From Streptomyces pyxinae (lineage in GTDB: Bacteria > Actinomycetota > Actinomycetes > Streptomycetales > Streptomycetaceae): a stretch of DNA of 64,000 nt. Location: assembly GCF_024756275.1 (NCBI RefSeq), contig NZ_JANUGQ010000011.1, forward strand, positions 124,001 through 188,000, in the 5' to 3' direction. Positions 7,543 to 16,370 of this stretch are shown here, piece by piece. The notes under the pieces were generated by a model. That model was not told the origin of the DNA. It did no database searches and saw nothing but the letters and a program-made list of their open reading frames with translations. How positions within the stretch are numbered: the first letter of the stretch is position 1; every line of letters begins with the position of its first letter. The translations under genes were made by a program, and so were the position numbers.

Positions 7543-8913
7543 GTGAAGTCTCTGAAGTCTCTGAGGCCCCCGAAGTCCCCGAAGAGAGCGCGGTCCCCGC
7601 TCGCCGGCTCCGCCGCCGCGCGCCCCGGGTCCCGCGCCCGGCGGCTGACGACGGCCGTCCTGACCGGTGCCGTGGCCACCACCTCGCTCGTACTCGCCGC
7701 CCCGCGCGGCGAGGCCACCCCCGGCCCCACGGCCGCCCCGGCGGCGGCCGCCACCGAACACCGCGAGGTCTTCTCGCCCGACGGCTCCATACGCACGGTC
7801 GCGGTCACCCCGCCCAAGAAGGCCGGCCTGAGCGCCGGGTCCCTGAAGGCGGCGGCCGCCGCGACCGTGGAGCCGGTGGAGGTCAACGGTCCGAGCAGCA
7901 GCAAGGTGGACCTGGTCTTCGTCGGTGACGGCTACACCTCCGCGCAGCTGGACTCCTATCGCGGCCATGTCCGCTCCAAGGTGAACGAGCTGTTCGCCGT
8001 GGAACCCTTCAAGAGCTACCGCTCGCTCTTCAACATCTGGCAGGTCAATGTCGTCTCGCGGGAATCCGGCGTGGACGACGACCCGAGCCAGGGCGTCCGG
8101 CGGGACACCGCCCTGGACATGAACTACTACTGCGGCGGAACGGCCCGGCTGCTCTGCGTCAACGAGGCCAAGGCCGCGCAGTACGCCGCCCAGGCCCCGG
8201 CCGTCGACCAGGTCGTCGCGCTCGCCAACAGCACCACCTACGGCGGCGCGGGCGGCACGGCGGCCACCGCGGCCGGCGGCAACGCCCAGGCGGGCCAGAT
8301 CGTCGTCCACGAGCTCGGCCACTCGCTGGGCGGGCTGGCCGACGAGTACGACAGCCCCGGCCGCCACCAGGGCGGCGAGGAGCCCGAGCAGAACGTCTCG
8401 GTCTACCCGCAGGCCACCATGAAGGCGTACCAGCTGAAGTGGTACCGCTGGCTCGGGCAGCCCACCCCCGACGGCGGCACGATCGGCACCTTCGAAGGCG
8501 CCAAGTACGCCGCCACCGGCATCTACCGGCCCAGCCAGAACTCGATCATGCGTACCCTGGGCCGGGAGTTCAACGCCCCGAGCCGCGAGGCCATGATCGC
8601 CGCGTTCTACCGCAAGGCCGGTGTCGCCGCCAAGGCCCCGGCGGTGCGCGGCGCGGCCGGCGGCGAGCGGCTCGCGGTCGCCCCGCAGCGGCCGGACGGG
8701 CGGGCGCTCACGGTGAGCTGGCGGATCGACGGCCGCCCCTACGCCCACACGGGCGGCTCGCTCGACACCGCCCGGATCCCGGCCGGCCGGCTCGCCGGCA
8801 AGGGGCCGCACCGGATCACCGCCACGGTGACCGACCCGACCCCCTGGGTCCGCGACCCGGAGCTCCGGTCCCGGGACCTGACCCGGACCTTCGAATGGAC
8901 GGTACGCCGCTGA
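7543..8913 (+). CDS. secreted M64-family zinc metallopeptidase
   Basis: A 456-residue exported protein. A basic N-region followed by LTTAVLTGAVATTSLVLAAP is a signal peptide. The catalytic domain carries the zinc motif HELGHSLGGLADEYD (His256, Glu257, His260), as in the IgA-peptidase M64 family. Upstream the domain has VDLVFVGDGYT, typical of its first strand. A C-terminal beta-sandwich-like region (LTVSWRIDGRPYAHTGG) follows and is probably a substrate-binding or accessory domain. The GTG at 7543 is chosen because gaggag lies nine bases upstream and the signal peptide follows directly. The start codons further upstream would precede a non-coding-looking stretch. The role is extracellular protein degradation; the true substrate need not be IgA. 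Confidence 0.9.
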   Translation: MKSLKSLRPPKSPKRARSPLAGSAAARPGSRARRLTTAVLTGAVATTSLVLAAPRGEATPGPTAAPAAAATEHREVFSPDGSIRTVAVTPPKKAGLSAGSLKAAAAATVEPVEVNGPSSSKVDLVFVGDGYTSAQLDSYRGHVRSKVNELFAVEPFKSYRSLFNIWQVNVVSRESGVDDDPSQGVRRDTALDMNYYCGGTARLLCVNEAKAAQYAAQAPAVDQVVALANSTTYGGAGGTAATAAGGNAQAGQIVVHELGHSLGGLADEYDSPGRHQGGEEPEQNVSVYPQATMKAYQLKWYRWLGQPTPDGGTIGTFEGAKYAATGIYRPSQNSIMRTLGREFNAPSREAMIAAFYRKAGVAAKAPAVRGAAGGERLAVAPQRPDGRALTVSWRIDGRPYAHTGGSLDTARIPAGRLAGKGPHRITATVTDPTPWVRDPELRSRDLTRTFEWTVRR

Positions 8914-8951
8914 CCTGACCGCCCCGCGCATTCCCGCGCGTCCCCGCCCGT

Positions 8952-8994
8952 CCCCGCACCCGGGGGCGGGCGGTGCGCGTTCCCGGGTGCGGGG
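8952..8994. terminator. long-stem hairpin terminator
   Basis: CCCCGCACCCGGG and CCCGGGTGCGGGG form a perfect 13-base-pair stem around a 17-base loop, between the convergent M64 and XRE-TPR genes. Confidence 0.75.
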
Positions 8995-9113
8995 GTACGC
9001 GTTCCCGGGCCGGGGGGCGGGCGGTGCGTGTCTCCGGGCGCGGCCGGACGCGCGGACCGGAGCGTGGCCGGACCGGCGGACCGGAGCAGGGCCGGCCCAC
9101 CGGGCCCGGAGGC

Positions 9114-10550
9114 TCAGAGCGGGGGCTGCGCCGGGGCCGGGCCCAGGGTGGTCGAGCCCCGGGAGGCGTACCGCACCAGTCCGCTCCGGTAGATCTCCAC
9201 CGCCTCCGCCAGCCGCCCCGTACGGTGCAGCAGATCACCCAGCAGCCGGCAGAGGTCGGCCACGTCACCGGCGGCTCCGGCGGGCCGCAGCAGGTCGAGC
9301 GCCGACCGGAACTCCCGCTCGGCCCGCACCGTGTCGTCCCGCTGCTCGGCCATCAGCCCCAGCAGCCGGTGCGCGGCGCCCGCGTGCACCGCACCGTGCT
9401 CCGGGCCGAGTTCGGCGAGCACCCCGTCCAGCAGGGCGGCGGCCTCGGCCGGGCGGTCCCGGCGGCGCAGCACATCGCCCAGCTCCACTCCCACCTGGGC
9501 GGCGAACAACCCCGCCCGCTTCTCGGCCAGCAGGGTCCGCGCCTCCCGCAACTCCGCCTCGGCGCTCTCCAGTTGACCGGACTGCGCGTGCACATAGCCG
9601 CGCATCCAGTGGCAGTGTGCCAGCTCGGTACGGATCTGGAGCCGGCGGTACATCTCCTGTGCCCGCAGCAGATGGGCGTCGGCCTCCTCCGGCCGGCCCC
9701 CCGCGATCAGGGTGCGGGCCACCCCCCGGTGCATCCGGGCCAGCAGCGCCGGGTCCGCCACCCGGGGCGCCAGCGCCAGGGCCAGCTCCGCCGCCTGGGC
9801 GGCCCGGGTGTGCGCCCCCATGTCCATGTACGGGGCGATCACCGCCGAGTAGAGCAGCAGCAGCGCCTCCGGGTCGGGCAGCCCGGAGGCGTTCAGCCGG
9901 TCGATGGCCGTCTCCAGCAGGTAGCAGGCGTACCGGAGGTCGCCCGCCAGCAGATGCGCCGTCGCCCGCCCGCGCAGGGCAGGCACCCGGCGCGGCAGCG
10001 GGGCGTCCGCCAGCAGTTCCTCGGCGGCCCGGAAGTGCTCGACCGCCTGCTGGAGCTCCCCGGTCTCCAGGGCGCACTCGCCCAGTCCCAGCAGCGCCGC
10101 CGCCTCCTCCTCCGGCAGTTCGAGCCGGGCCGCCTCCGAGCGGACCCCGGCGAACAGCGGGGCGGCCTCCCGGGCGTCCTCGGTCGCCAGCACCCGCCGG
10201 GCGTCGGTGACCCGCAGCCGGACCTCGGCCACCAGCCGGGCCGACCGGCCGGTGGCCAGCTCGTCGTAGGTCACCCCGAGCCGGGCCGCGATGTGCCGCA
10301 GCGCCGCCTCGGAGGGCCGTACCCGGCCGGCCTCCAGGGTGGAGATGTACGCGGCGGTGTAGTCCGGCTCGGCCACCTGGCGCTGGGTCAGCCCGCCGGC
10401 CCGCCGCAGCCGCCGCACCCGCTCGGCCAGCCCGTCGTCCGGGCCCGGAGCCGTTCCCCGGACCCGTCCCGCCCCGGCGTCCGGCCCGGAGCCCGTTCCG
10501 CCGGACCCGTTCCCGGCCTCCGTGCGCGTCGGTCCCTCTCGGTCGCTCAT
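9114..10550 (-). CDS. XRE-family regulator with TPR domain
   Basis: A 478-residue cytoplasmic protein. After a Gly/Pro-rich leader of about 40 residues, an XRE helix-turn-helix (LAERVRRLRRAGGLTQRQVA ... YISTLEAGRVRPSEAALRHIAARLGV) is followed by about 350 residues of alpha-helical TPR-like repeats rich in ALxLGECxLxxG and AEAAALLDG patterns. The architecture resembles regulators whose TPR domain senses a peptide or partner protein, but no signal gene was identified nearby. ATG at 10550 is used; an in-frame ATG at 10577 is an alternative. Neither start has a strong ribosome binding site. The gene is convergent with the M64 peptidase and downstream of the Lrp-type regulator. Confidence 0.85.
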   Translation of the reverse strand: MSDREGPTRTEAGNGSGGTGSGPDAGAGRVRGTAPGPDDGLAERVRRLRRAGGLTQRQVAEPDYTAAYISTLEAGRVRPSEAALRHIAARLGVTYDELATGRSARLVAEVRLRVTDARRVLATEDAREAAPLFAGVRSEAARLELPEEEAAALLGLGECALETGELQQAVEHFRAAEELLADAPLPRRVPALRGRATAHLLAGDLRYACYLLETAIDRLNASGLPDPEALLLLYSAVIAPYMDMGAHTRAAQAAELALALAPRVADPALLARMHRGVARTLIAGGRPEEADAHLLRAQEMYRRLQIRTELAHCHWMRGYVHAQSGQLESAEAELREARTLLAEKRAGLFAAQVGVELGDVLRRRDRPAEAAALLDGVLAELGPEHGAVHAGAAHRLLGLMAEQRDDTVRAEREFRSALDLLRPAGAAGDVADLCRLLGDLLHRTGRLAEAVEIYRSGLVRYASRGSTTLGPAPAQPPL

Positions 10551-10761
10551 AGGAGCATGATCGCCCAGTCGCCGCATCCACCCCAGCCCCCGGCGGGGAA
10601 TCCGCCCGCGCCCCTCACCCACCGCTCCGCCCCGCGCCCCGCACGCCCCCTCCCGGCCGGGTCACCCGGTACGCCACCGGCCCGCGCCGACACCCGGTAC
10701 GGCGCCGGTACCGAGCCCGGCCCGGCAGCGGTGCGACACCGGCCCCGCCCGGCACGGCTCC

Positions 10762-11244
10762 TCACCGCCGGGCGGCCGAGGCCCGGCCCACCGCCTCCAC
10801 CAGGGGCAGCAACCGGTGCGGCACCCGCTCGCGCAGCGCCATCTCGGTCCGGGTCCGCACCACCCCCGGGAGCCGGATCAGCCGCTGGATCACGTCCTCC
10901 AGGTGAGCGTTGTCCCGCGCCACCACCCGGGTCAGCAGATCGCCGCCACCGGTGATGGAGAACGCCTCCACGATCTCCGGTACGGCGGCCAGCGCGTCGC
11001 CCACCTCGTCCAGATGCCCCTGGGTGACCTCGATGTGCACGAACGCCAGCACCGGGTGGCCCAGCGCGGCCGGTGAGAGCACCGGGCCGGTACCGGTGAT
11101 CACCCCGTCCCGTTCCAGCCGGTCGAGCCGCGCCTGCAGCGTGCCGCGCGCGATGCCCAGCAGCCGGGCGTACTCCCGGACGCTGGTGCGCGGCTGCTCG
11201 ATCAGCAGCCGCAGGATGCGGGTGTCCAGTTCGTCCACCGCCAT
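10762..11244 (-). CDS. Lrp/AsnC-family transcriptional regulator
   Basis: A 160-residue regulator. The N-terminal winged helix-turn-helix (LDTRILRLLIEQPRTSVREY, IARGTLQARLDRLERDGVI) is followed by an AsnC ligand-binding (RAM) domain with VHIEV and EAFSITGGGDLLTRVVA. The length is normal. ATG at 11244 is preceded by gggag. Such regulators form octamers that respond to amino acids. It diverges from the FUSC membrane protein gene, which may be its target. The 211 bases downstream to the XRE-TPR gene hold nothing recognisable. Confidence 0.9.
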   Translation of the reverse strand: MAVDELDTRILRLLIEQPRTSVREYARLLGIARGTLQARLDRLERDGVITGTGPVLSPAALGHPVLAFVHIEVTQGHLDEVGDALAAVPEIVEAFSITGGGDLLTRVVARDNAHLEDVIQRLIRLPGVVRTRTEMALRERVPHRLLPLVEAVGRASAARR

Positions 11245-11460
11245 GACCGCTCCCTTTCCGTCCTTCCCCGCCCGGCTCTTGCCCTTCTCCCCGCCGTCCC
11301 GCTCGCGGAATGGCCGGTTCGGGTCTCCTCCGGCGCGGCGGGCCCCGGGCGCCCGGAGTGGTCCACTGGCCTCCCGGGGCCACGCAGGCGCATCTCTCCA
11401 GTGTGCCATCGGCCCAGCGATCCGGGGCTCACTTGTACCAATGGGGAAGCGGGTGGTGTC

Positions 11461-11590
11461 ATGGGGGTGTCAATGGCGCTGCGGATCCCGTGGCGCCTTT
11501 TCCTTTCACGACGCCGCGAAGCGAACGCGGCGGACGCGGCGGACGCGGCGGACGAAGGGACGCGGCGGACGAAGCGAACCCGGTGAACGC
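11461..11590 (+). other. gcggac-repeat tract and short open frame before the FUSC gene
   Basis: Bases 11521-11590 are rich in gcggcggac repeats. A short frame opens with ATG at 11461 (MALRIPWRLFL follows) and ends at 11586, just after the repeats. The FUSC protein continues about 60 bases later in a different frame. A repeat-length change could have split an originally longer N-terminus, but the FUSC gene has a good start of its own, so this may be only a leader region. Confidence 0.35.
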
Positions 11591-11647
11591 GGCGGGCGCA
11601 GAAGACGAAGCGAACGCGGAGACAAAGAAGATGGGGCGGTACAAGCG

Positions 11648-13162
11648 GTGCTGAAGCGGATGTTCGTGGCTCCGGATCCCGGGCGGGTGCGCCTGCGCTT
11701 CGCCGTCCGGGCCGTCCTCGGCATCATGGTGGCCGCCGCCGCGAGCGGAATCACCGGCCACTCGCTGGCCGCCGTCATCACCGGCGGGCTCGCCGCGCTG
11801 CTCGCCCTCTTCACCGTGGCCGACCCGACCGTACGGGGCCAGGCGGTGACCACCGCGCTGCTTCCCGCCGTCGGGCTGCCGGTGCTGGCGCTGGCCGCCG
11901 GGCTGCACGCCCATCCGCTCGCCCGGGACGTGGCCTTCGTCGCGGTCGCGGCCGCCGGGGTGTACGCCCGGCGGTGGGGCGCGCGCGGTCACGCGCTGGG
12001 GGTCTTCGGCTTCATGACCTTCTTCGTCGCCCAGTTCCTGCACACCGTGCCCGGCCAGCTGCCGCGCCTCTTCACCTCGGTGCTGCTCGCCCTGGCGGCC
12101 GCGGCGGCGGTCCGGTTCGGTGTCTGGTGCTACGAGCGCCGGCTGCCGCCGCCGCTGGTGCCGGTGCTGCCGGGCGGGCGGGGGCTGGCCCGGACGACCA
12201 CCCGGCAGGCCGCGCAGGTCGCGGTGGCGGGCGCGGTCGCCCTGGGCATCGGCCAGCTGCTCTCCCAGGACCGCTGGTACTGGGCGGTCGGCGCCGCCTG
12301 GTGGATCTTCGTCAACACCGCCTCGCGCGGCGAGACCCTGGTACGCGGCTTCCGCCGGGTCGCCGGGACGGTGCTCGGCATCGGCGTGGGCGCGCTGGTC
12401 GCCGTACCGCTGGAGGGCGCCGCGCTGCCCACGGCGGTCCTGGTGGCCCTCTGTGTCTTCGGGATCTTCTACACCGCCGCCGTCTCCTACACCTGGATGA
12501 TGCTGGCCGTCACCGTACTGGTGGGGCTGCTGTACGGGCTGCTCGGCGTGCTGGAGCCGGCCCTGCTGGCGCTGCGGGTGCTGGAGACCGGGGTGGGCGC
12601 GCTGGCCGCCGCGCTCGCCGTACTGCTGGTGCTGCCGGTCTCCACTCATGCCACCAATGACGCCTGGATCCAGCGGGCGCTGCACTGTGTGCACCGCTGC
12701 ACCACCGAGGCCGCCCGCCGGCTGGCCGGCGACCCGGAGGCGGACCCGGCCCCGCTCGCCGCCGAGCTGGAGACACTGCTCGTCCGCGCCCGGCTCTCGG
12801 TCGCGCCGCTGGTGCACCCGCTCAGCCCGCTGCGCGCCCGCAAGGCCCGGGCCCGCCGGGTGCTGGCCCTGCTCGACGACTGCGCCCGGGAGGTCCGGGG
12901 GCTGGCCGCCGTCGCCGCCGACCCCCAGGCGTCCCACGACGCCCGGCTCGCCGCCGCCTGCCGCCGGGTGGAGGCCGCGGTGCGAGTGCTGGTCGCGCCC
13001 GGTGTCCACCCGGCCGCCGCCGAGCCCGAGGCGGAGACCGCCGCCGCCCACCACCCGGGTGCCGAGGCGGCCCTGCGCCATCTGCACGGCCTGGAACGGG
13101 TGCTGGCCGATCTGGTGGCGCCGCTGCACACCTCGCCCCGCGCCCCACTGGTCGACGCCTGA
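11648..13162 (+). CDS. FUSC-family inner-membrane protein
   Basis: A 504-residue membrane protein. The first half of each repeat has clusters of hydrophobic helices (VRAVLGIMVAAAASGITG, GFMTFFVAQFL, and again VAVAGAVALGIGQLLS, WVAVGAAWWIF-like, VGALVAVPL). The conserved RWYWAVGAAWWIFVNTASRG segment with GETLVRGFRRVAGTVLG is the fusaric-acid-resistance (FUSC) hallmark. The C-terminal 170 residues form a soluble helical domain. These proteins are thought to export aromatic acids or other small molecules. The GTG at 11648 has ggggcgg eight bases before it; ATG at 11660 is possible. It diverges from the Lrp-type regulator. See the preceding repeat tract for a possible disturbed upstream region. 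Confidence 0.88.
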   Translation: MLKRMFVAPDPGRVRLRFAVRAVLGIMVAAAASGITGHSLAAVITGGLAALLALFTVADPTVRGQAVTTALLPAVGLPVLALAAGLHAHPLARDVAFVAVAAAGVYARRWGARGHALGVFGFMTFFVAQFLHTVPGQLPRLFTSVLLALAAAAAVRFGVWCYERRLPPPLVPVLPGGRGLARTTTRQAAQVAVAGAVALGIGQLLSQDRWYWAVGAAWWIFVNTASRGETLVRGFRRVAGTVLGIGVGALVAVPLEGAALPTAVLVALCVFGIFYTAAVSYTWMMLAVTVLVGLLYGLLGVLEPALLALRVLETGVGALAAALAVLLVLPVSTHATNDAWIQRALHCVHRCTTEAARRLAGDPEADPAPLAAELETLLVRARLSVAPLVHPLSPLRARKARARRVLALLDDCAREVRGLAAVAADPQASHDARLAAACRRVEAAVRVLVAPGVHPAAAEPEAETAAAHHPGAEAALRHLHGLERVLADLVAPLHTSPRAPLVDA

Positions 13163-13185
13163 CCCGCGGGGCCCGCCGCCCCGTC

Positions 13186-13199
13186 TTGGTCTAGACCTG
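13186..13199. promoter_or_regulatory. DasR-responsive element (dre)-like operator
   Basis: TTGGTCTAGACCTG holds the perfect 10-base core GGTCTAGACC of the dre consensus (TGGTCTAGACCA), bound by the GntR regulator DasR in Streptomyces. A TAGCGT resembling a -10 follows at 13201. The site is 126 bases before the lactonase-like gene, which would place that gene under N-acetylglucosamine control. Confidence 0.6.
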
Positions 13200-13324
13200 C
13201 TAGCGTCGGCGCCGTATCGGCCGCGGCGGTCGTACGGGCCGGTGGCGTATCGCCTGTCCCTGGTCGGCGGCCGGTCGGCACGGCGGGGGCCGGGCGCCCG
13301 GCCCGGCGGGAGAGGGGCGGCACC

Positions 13325-14896
13325 ATGGCACGGCACACCGACGGCGAGCCGGGGGAGCGACGGCACCCCGCACCGGACGCCCGGACCCCGATCACGCCGG
13401 GGCCGCGGGACGGGATCGCGCCGGACGCGCAGGATCACGCCGCCCCGGGGTCGCGGAGCCGGACCGCGCCGGGGCCACGGGACGGGATCAGGCCGGACGC
13501 ATCGGATCAGGCCCTGCCGGGATCACGGTCTCGGACCGTGCCGGGGCCACGGGACGGGGTCGCGCCGGACGCGTCGGATCAGGCCCTGCCGGGGTCGCGG
13601 GATCGGTCCGCGCCGGGATTCCGGGCCCCGATCACGCCGGGGCCACGGGACGGGATCGCGCCGGACGCACCGGATCAGGCCGCGCCCGGGTCGCGGGACC
13701 GGTCCGCGCCGGGATCACGGTCTCGGAGCGCGCCGGGGCCACGGGGCGGGATCGGGCCGGACGCGTCGGATCAGGCCCTGCCGGGGTCGCGGGATCGGAC
13801 CGCGCAAGGTTCACCGACCCCGATCGCGCCCGGCGCACAAGCCCGGACGGCGCGGGGCCTGCCGGACCGGACCGTGCCGGGCGCACGGGCCTGGATCGGC
13901 TCGTTCACCTCGGCCGGCGGACCCGGCGTCGTGGCGGCCGAGGTGGACCCGGCGACCGGCACCCTCACCCCGACCGGCGCCTCGCACGCGGTGCCCGACC
14001 CCTCCTATCTGGCCCTCGGCCCGGACGGCACGGTGCTGTACGCCGTCTCCGAGACGGCGGACGGCGCGGTCGCCGCCTTCGACGTCTCCGGACCCGCCCC
14101 GTGCCCGCTCGCCCCGCCCCGGCCCGTCCAGGGCGCCGCACCCACCCATCTGGCGCTCGCCCACGGCCATCTGCTCACCGCCCACTACACTTCGGGCGGC
14201 GTCAGCACCCTGCTGATCACGGCCGACGGCACCCCGGGGCCGGTCTCCGGGCTGCTGCGCCACCGGGGCAGCGGCCCCGACCCCGAGCGGCAGACCGGCC
14301 CGCACGCCCATCAGGTGGTCGCCGCCCCCGGCGGGCTGCTGCTGCTCAGCACCGACCTCGGCACCGACTCCGTACGGATCGCCGCTCTGGACCCCGCCGC
14401 CGGAGGGCTGCGCCCGCACGGTGAGACCCGGCTGCGCGCCGGCACCGGCCCCCGGCATCTCGCCTTCCATCCGGACGGCCGCCATGTCTATGTCCTCTGC
14501 GAGCTGACCCCGGTCCTGGTGGTCTGCGGCTGGGACGCCGCGGCCGGCACCCTCGAACCGCTCGCGGAGCTGCCGCTGCCGGGCGCCGGGGGCTATCCCT
14601 CCGCGCTGGTGGCGTCCCCGGACGGGCGGTTCCTCTGGGCCGCCGTACGCGGCGACGACACCGTCCATGTCCTGGCGACCGGCCCGGCCCCCGGGGCTCC
14701 CCGGCCGGTCGTCTCGGTGCCCAGTGGCGGCCACTGGCCCCGTGACCTCGCACTTCACCCCTCCGGCCGGTGGCTGTACGCCGCCCATGAGCGCTCCGGC
14801 GAGGTGACCTGGCTCGCCGTCGACCCGGCGACCGGCATCCCCGAGGCCGCCGGTTCGATCCCCGTCCCGGCCGCCTCCTGCGTGGTCTTCGGCTGA
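13325..14896 (+). CDS. lactonase-family beta-propeller protein with octapeptide-repeat N-terminus
   Basis: A 523-residue protein. The C-terminal 340 residues form a seven-bladed propeller of the 6-phosphogluconolactonase (YbhE/Pgl) lactonase family: ARAWIGSFTSAGGPG at the start of blade 1, DPSYLALGPDGTVLYAVSE, GTGPRHLAFHPDGRHVYVLCEL, HWPRDLALHPSGRWLYAAHE. Residues 25-184 are unusual: tandem octapeptides such as PGPRDGIA, PDASDQAL and PGSRSRTA, arranged in 24- and 32-residue higher-order units. No signal peptide is seen. The ATG at 13325 follows gagagg at a suitable distance, so the repeat is probably translated. If it were not, an internal start near 13870 would be needed, and no good ATG exists there. 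Substrate unknown. Preceded by a DasR-type site. Confidence 0.82.
   Translation: MARHTDGEPGERRHPAPDARTPITPGPRDGIAPDAQDHAAPGSRSRTAPGPRDGIRPDASDQALPGSRSRTVPGPRDGVAPDASDQALPGSRDRSAPGFRAPITPGPRDGIAPDAPDQAAPGSRDRSAPGSRSRSAPGPRGGIGPDASDQALPGSRDRTAQGSPTPIAPGAQARTARGLPDRTVPGARAWIGSFTSAGGPGVVAAEVDPATGTLTPTGASHAVPDPSYLALGPDGTVLYAVSETADGAVAAFDVSGPAPCPLAPPRPVQGAAPTHLALAHGHLLTAHYTSGGVSTLLITADGTPGPVSGLLRHRGSGPDPERQTGPHAHQVVAAPGGLLLLSTDLGTDSVRIAALDPAAGGLRPHGETRLRAGTGPRHLAFHPDGRHVYVLCELTPVLVVCGWDAAAGTLEPLAELPLPGAGGYPSALVASPDGRFLWAAVRGDDTVHVLATGPAPGAPRPVVSVPSGGHWPRDLALHPSGRWLYAAHERSGEVTWLAVDPATGIPEAAGSIPVPAASCVVFG
13397..13876 (+). repeat. 24-base coding minisatellite
   Basis: About 20 copies of a 24-base unit encode proline-started octapeptides within the lactonase N-terminus. 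Copies are grouped into 72- and 96-base blocks that are nearly identical at the DNA level, which implies recent expansion. Confidence 0.85.
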
Positions 14897-14974
14897 CCCG
14901 TCGGGCCCGGCGCCCGGCACGCCCGCCCGGCGGGCCGCGCCGTCATGGCGCCGGCCCCGCCCGGGCACGGAGAA

Positions 14975-14998
14975 GGCCCGCACCGGCCGGTGCGGGCC
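14975..14998. terminator. bidirectional palindromic terminator
   Basis: GGCCCGCACCGG followed directly by CCGGTGCGGGCC is a perfect 24-base palindrome between the convergent lactonase and chelatase genes. GAGAA and TTCTC on either side extend the pairing. Confidence 0.8.
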
Positions 14999-15123
14999 AT
15001 TCTCACGCCGTGGACACTGCCCGGGGTCCGTGGGCCCTGCCCGCCGGGGCACAAGGTCACCGCCGCCGTACGGGCCTTCCCGGGGCCTCCCGGGTGTCGC
15101 GGTGCCGGCGTACCCGGGGGCGG

Positions 15124-16098
15124 TCAGCGGACCGGCGCGCCCTGCGGCTGCGGGGTGATGCCCAGCGCGGCGGCGTACTGCGACAGCACCAGCTTGCCGA
15201 CCGCCGGGTACGCGCCGAGCGGCTCGGCCACCGAGCAGCCCGCCGCCGCGGCCGCCGCCTCCAGGGCACCCTCGGCCAGCTCGGGACCGATCAGATACGG
15301 GGCCAGGGCCAGCGCCTGCGAGCCCGAGGCACGCAGCTGCTCCGCCACGGCGGCCACCGAGCCCTCCTCGTCCAGCGCGGCGGCGATCACGGGCACGGCC
15401 AGCCGCGCGGCCAGCAGCATGCCGGTGATCCCGGCCGCCTGCACGGCCTCGGCGCCCCCCGCGGTGGCCAGCACGATGCCGTCGGCCGCGCTGGTGACGG
15501 TGAAGAGCCGCGCCCGGTCCGCACGGGACAGCCCGGCCTCGGAGAGCCGCACATGCAGCGCCTCGGCCAGCAGCGGGTGCGGGCCCAGTACATCGGTCAG
15601 CTCGGCGGTGGCTCCGCTCTCGGCGACGGCCTGCCGTATCCGCCCGGTCAGGGCGCCGTCCGGGCTCGCCAGCAGCGGCACCACCACGGCGTCCGGGCCG
15701 CTGGGCGGGGCGACCTCACGGCCGGCGGCGGTGGCGAACTCGTACCGCTCGACCCGCAGCCGGGCCACGCGCGCGAGCACGCGGGGGAGCGCGGGGAACT
15801 CGGCGGCGTCACCGGCCCAGCCGACGCCCCCGGCGTCAGCGGCGGGGCTGACATCGCTGTCATGACCGTCCAGATAGCCGATGGCCGCCTCCAGGCCGGG
15901 CAGCTCGGAACGGGCGATGCTCACGACCTCCTCGGCCAGGCTCCGCATGGTCGCGGAGGGGGCGCCGGGAACGGCGAGGACGAGTACGGGCGCGCCCTCG
16001 GGAGCCGCCACGGGTTCGGGACGGCGGTGCCGCCCGGACTGGCGGGGTCGCGGCATTCGTACTGGCAGGCCCGACGCAGGCCCAGTGGGGGTGCTCAT
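15124..16098 (-). CDS. CbiX/SirB-like sirohydrochlorin chelatase-family protein
   Basis: A 324-residue cytoplasmic protein. Two tandem chelatase-like halves are visible: VLVLAVPGAPSATMRSLAEEV with a following DGHDSD, and later DAVVVPLLASPDGALTGRI and LGPHPLLAEALHVRL, a CbiX-type core. This class inserts Co2+ or Fe2+ into sirohydrochlorin. The usual catalytic histidine of the first strand (GHGS) is here PGAP, so chelatase activity is uncertain. Many actinobacteria carry such two-domain relatives. The ATG at 16098 has no convincing ribosome binding site. The neighbouring genes give no cobalamin or siroheme context. It is convergent with the lactonase gene. Confidence 0.7.
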   Translation of the reverse strand: MSTPTGPASGLPVRMPRPRQSGRHRRPEPVAAPEGAPVLVLAVPGAPSATMRSLAEEVVSIARSELPGLEAAIGYLDGHDSDVSPAADAGGVGWAGDAAEFPALPRVLARVARLRVERYEFATAAGREVAPPSGPDAVVVPLLASPDGALTGRIRQAVAESGATAELTDVLGPHPLLAEALHVRLSEAGLSRADRARLFTVTSAADGIVLATAGGAEAVQAAGITGMLLAARLAVPVIAAALDEEGSVAAVAEQLRASGSQALALAPYLIGPELAEGALEAAAAAAGCSVAEPLGAYPAVGKLVLSQYAAALGITPQPQGAPVR

Positions 16099-16274
16099 GG
16101 CGCCGCATGCTACTGGCTTTGCCCGGTGTGCCGTTCGGCCAGGGGGCCTTCCCGTGACCTCTGTCCCACTTTGCCCGGCGCGCCGGGCCCCGCCGCCCGC
16201 CGGTTGTCCGCCCGTCCGGACCGATCCGTCCCGCTGTGGTCGGTTCGCCGTCCTCGTGGAGGATCGTTCCCGGG

Positions 16275-16355
16275 TGCTCGCCCCCGTGGGCAACCGTCCC
16301 CGAACAGCCATCTCCGGGACAACCGTTCCCGGACAACCACCTCCGGAGAACCGAC
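16275..16355. repeat. degenerate 15-base repeats upstream of the CbiX-like gene
   Basis: Four to five imperfect copies of a tcccggacaaccgtt-type unit lie in the 272-base interval between the BadF-type kinase stop and the chelatase start. No other structure was seen in that interval. Confidence 0.55.
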
Positions 16356-16370
16356 TGCGGGAACTCGCTC

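Noticed and set aside
12648..14216. Forward frame running from FUSC into the lactonase repeat
   Set aside because: Different frame from both real genes, Arg/Pro-rich throughout, no family resemblance.
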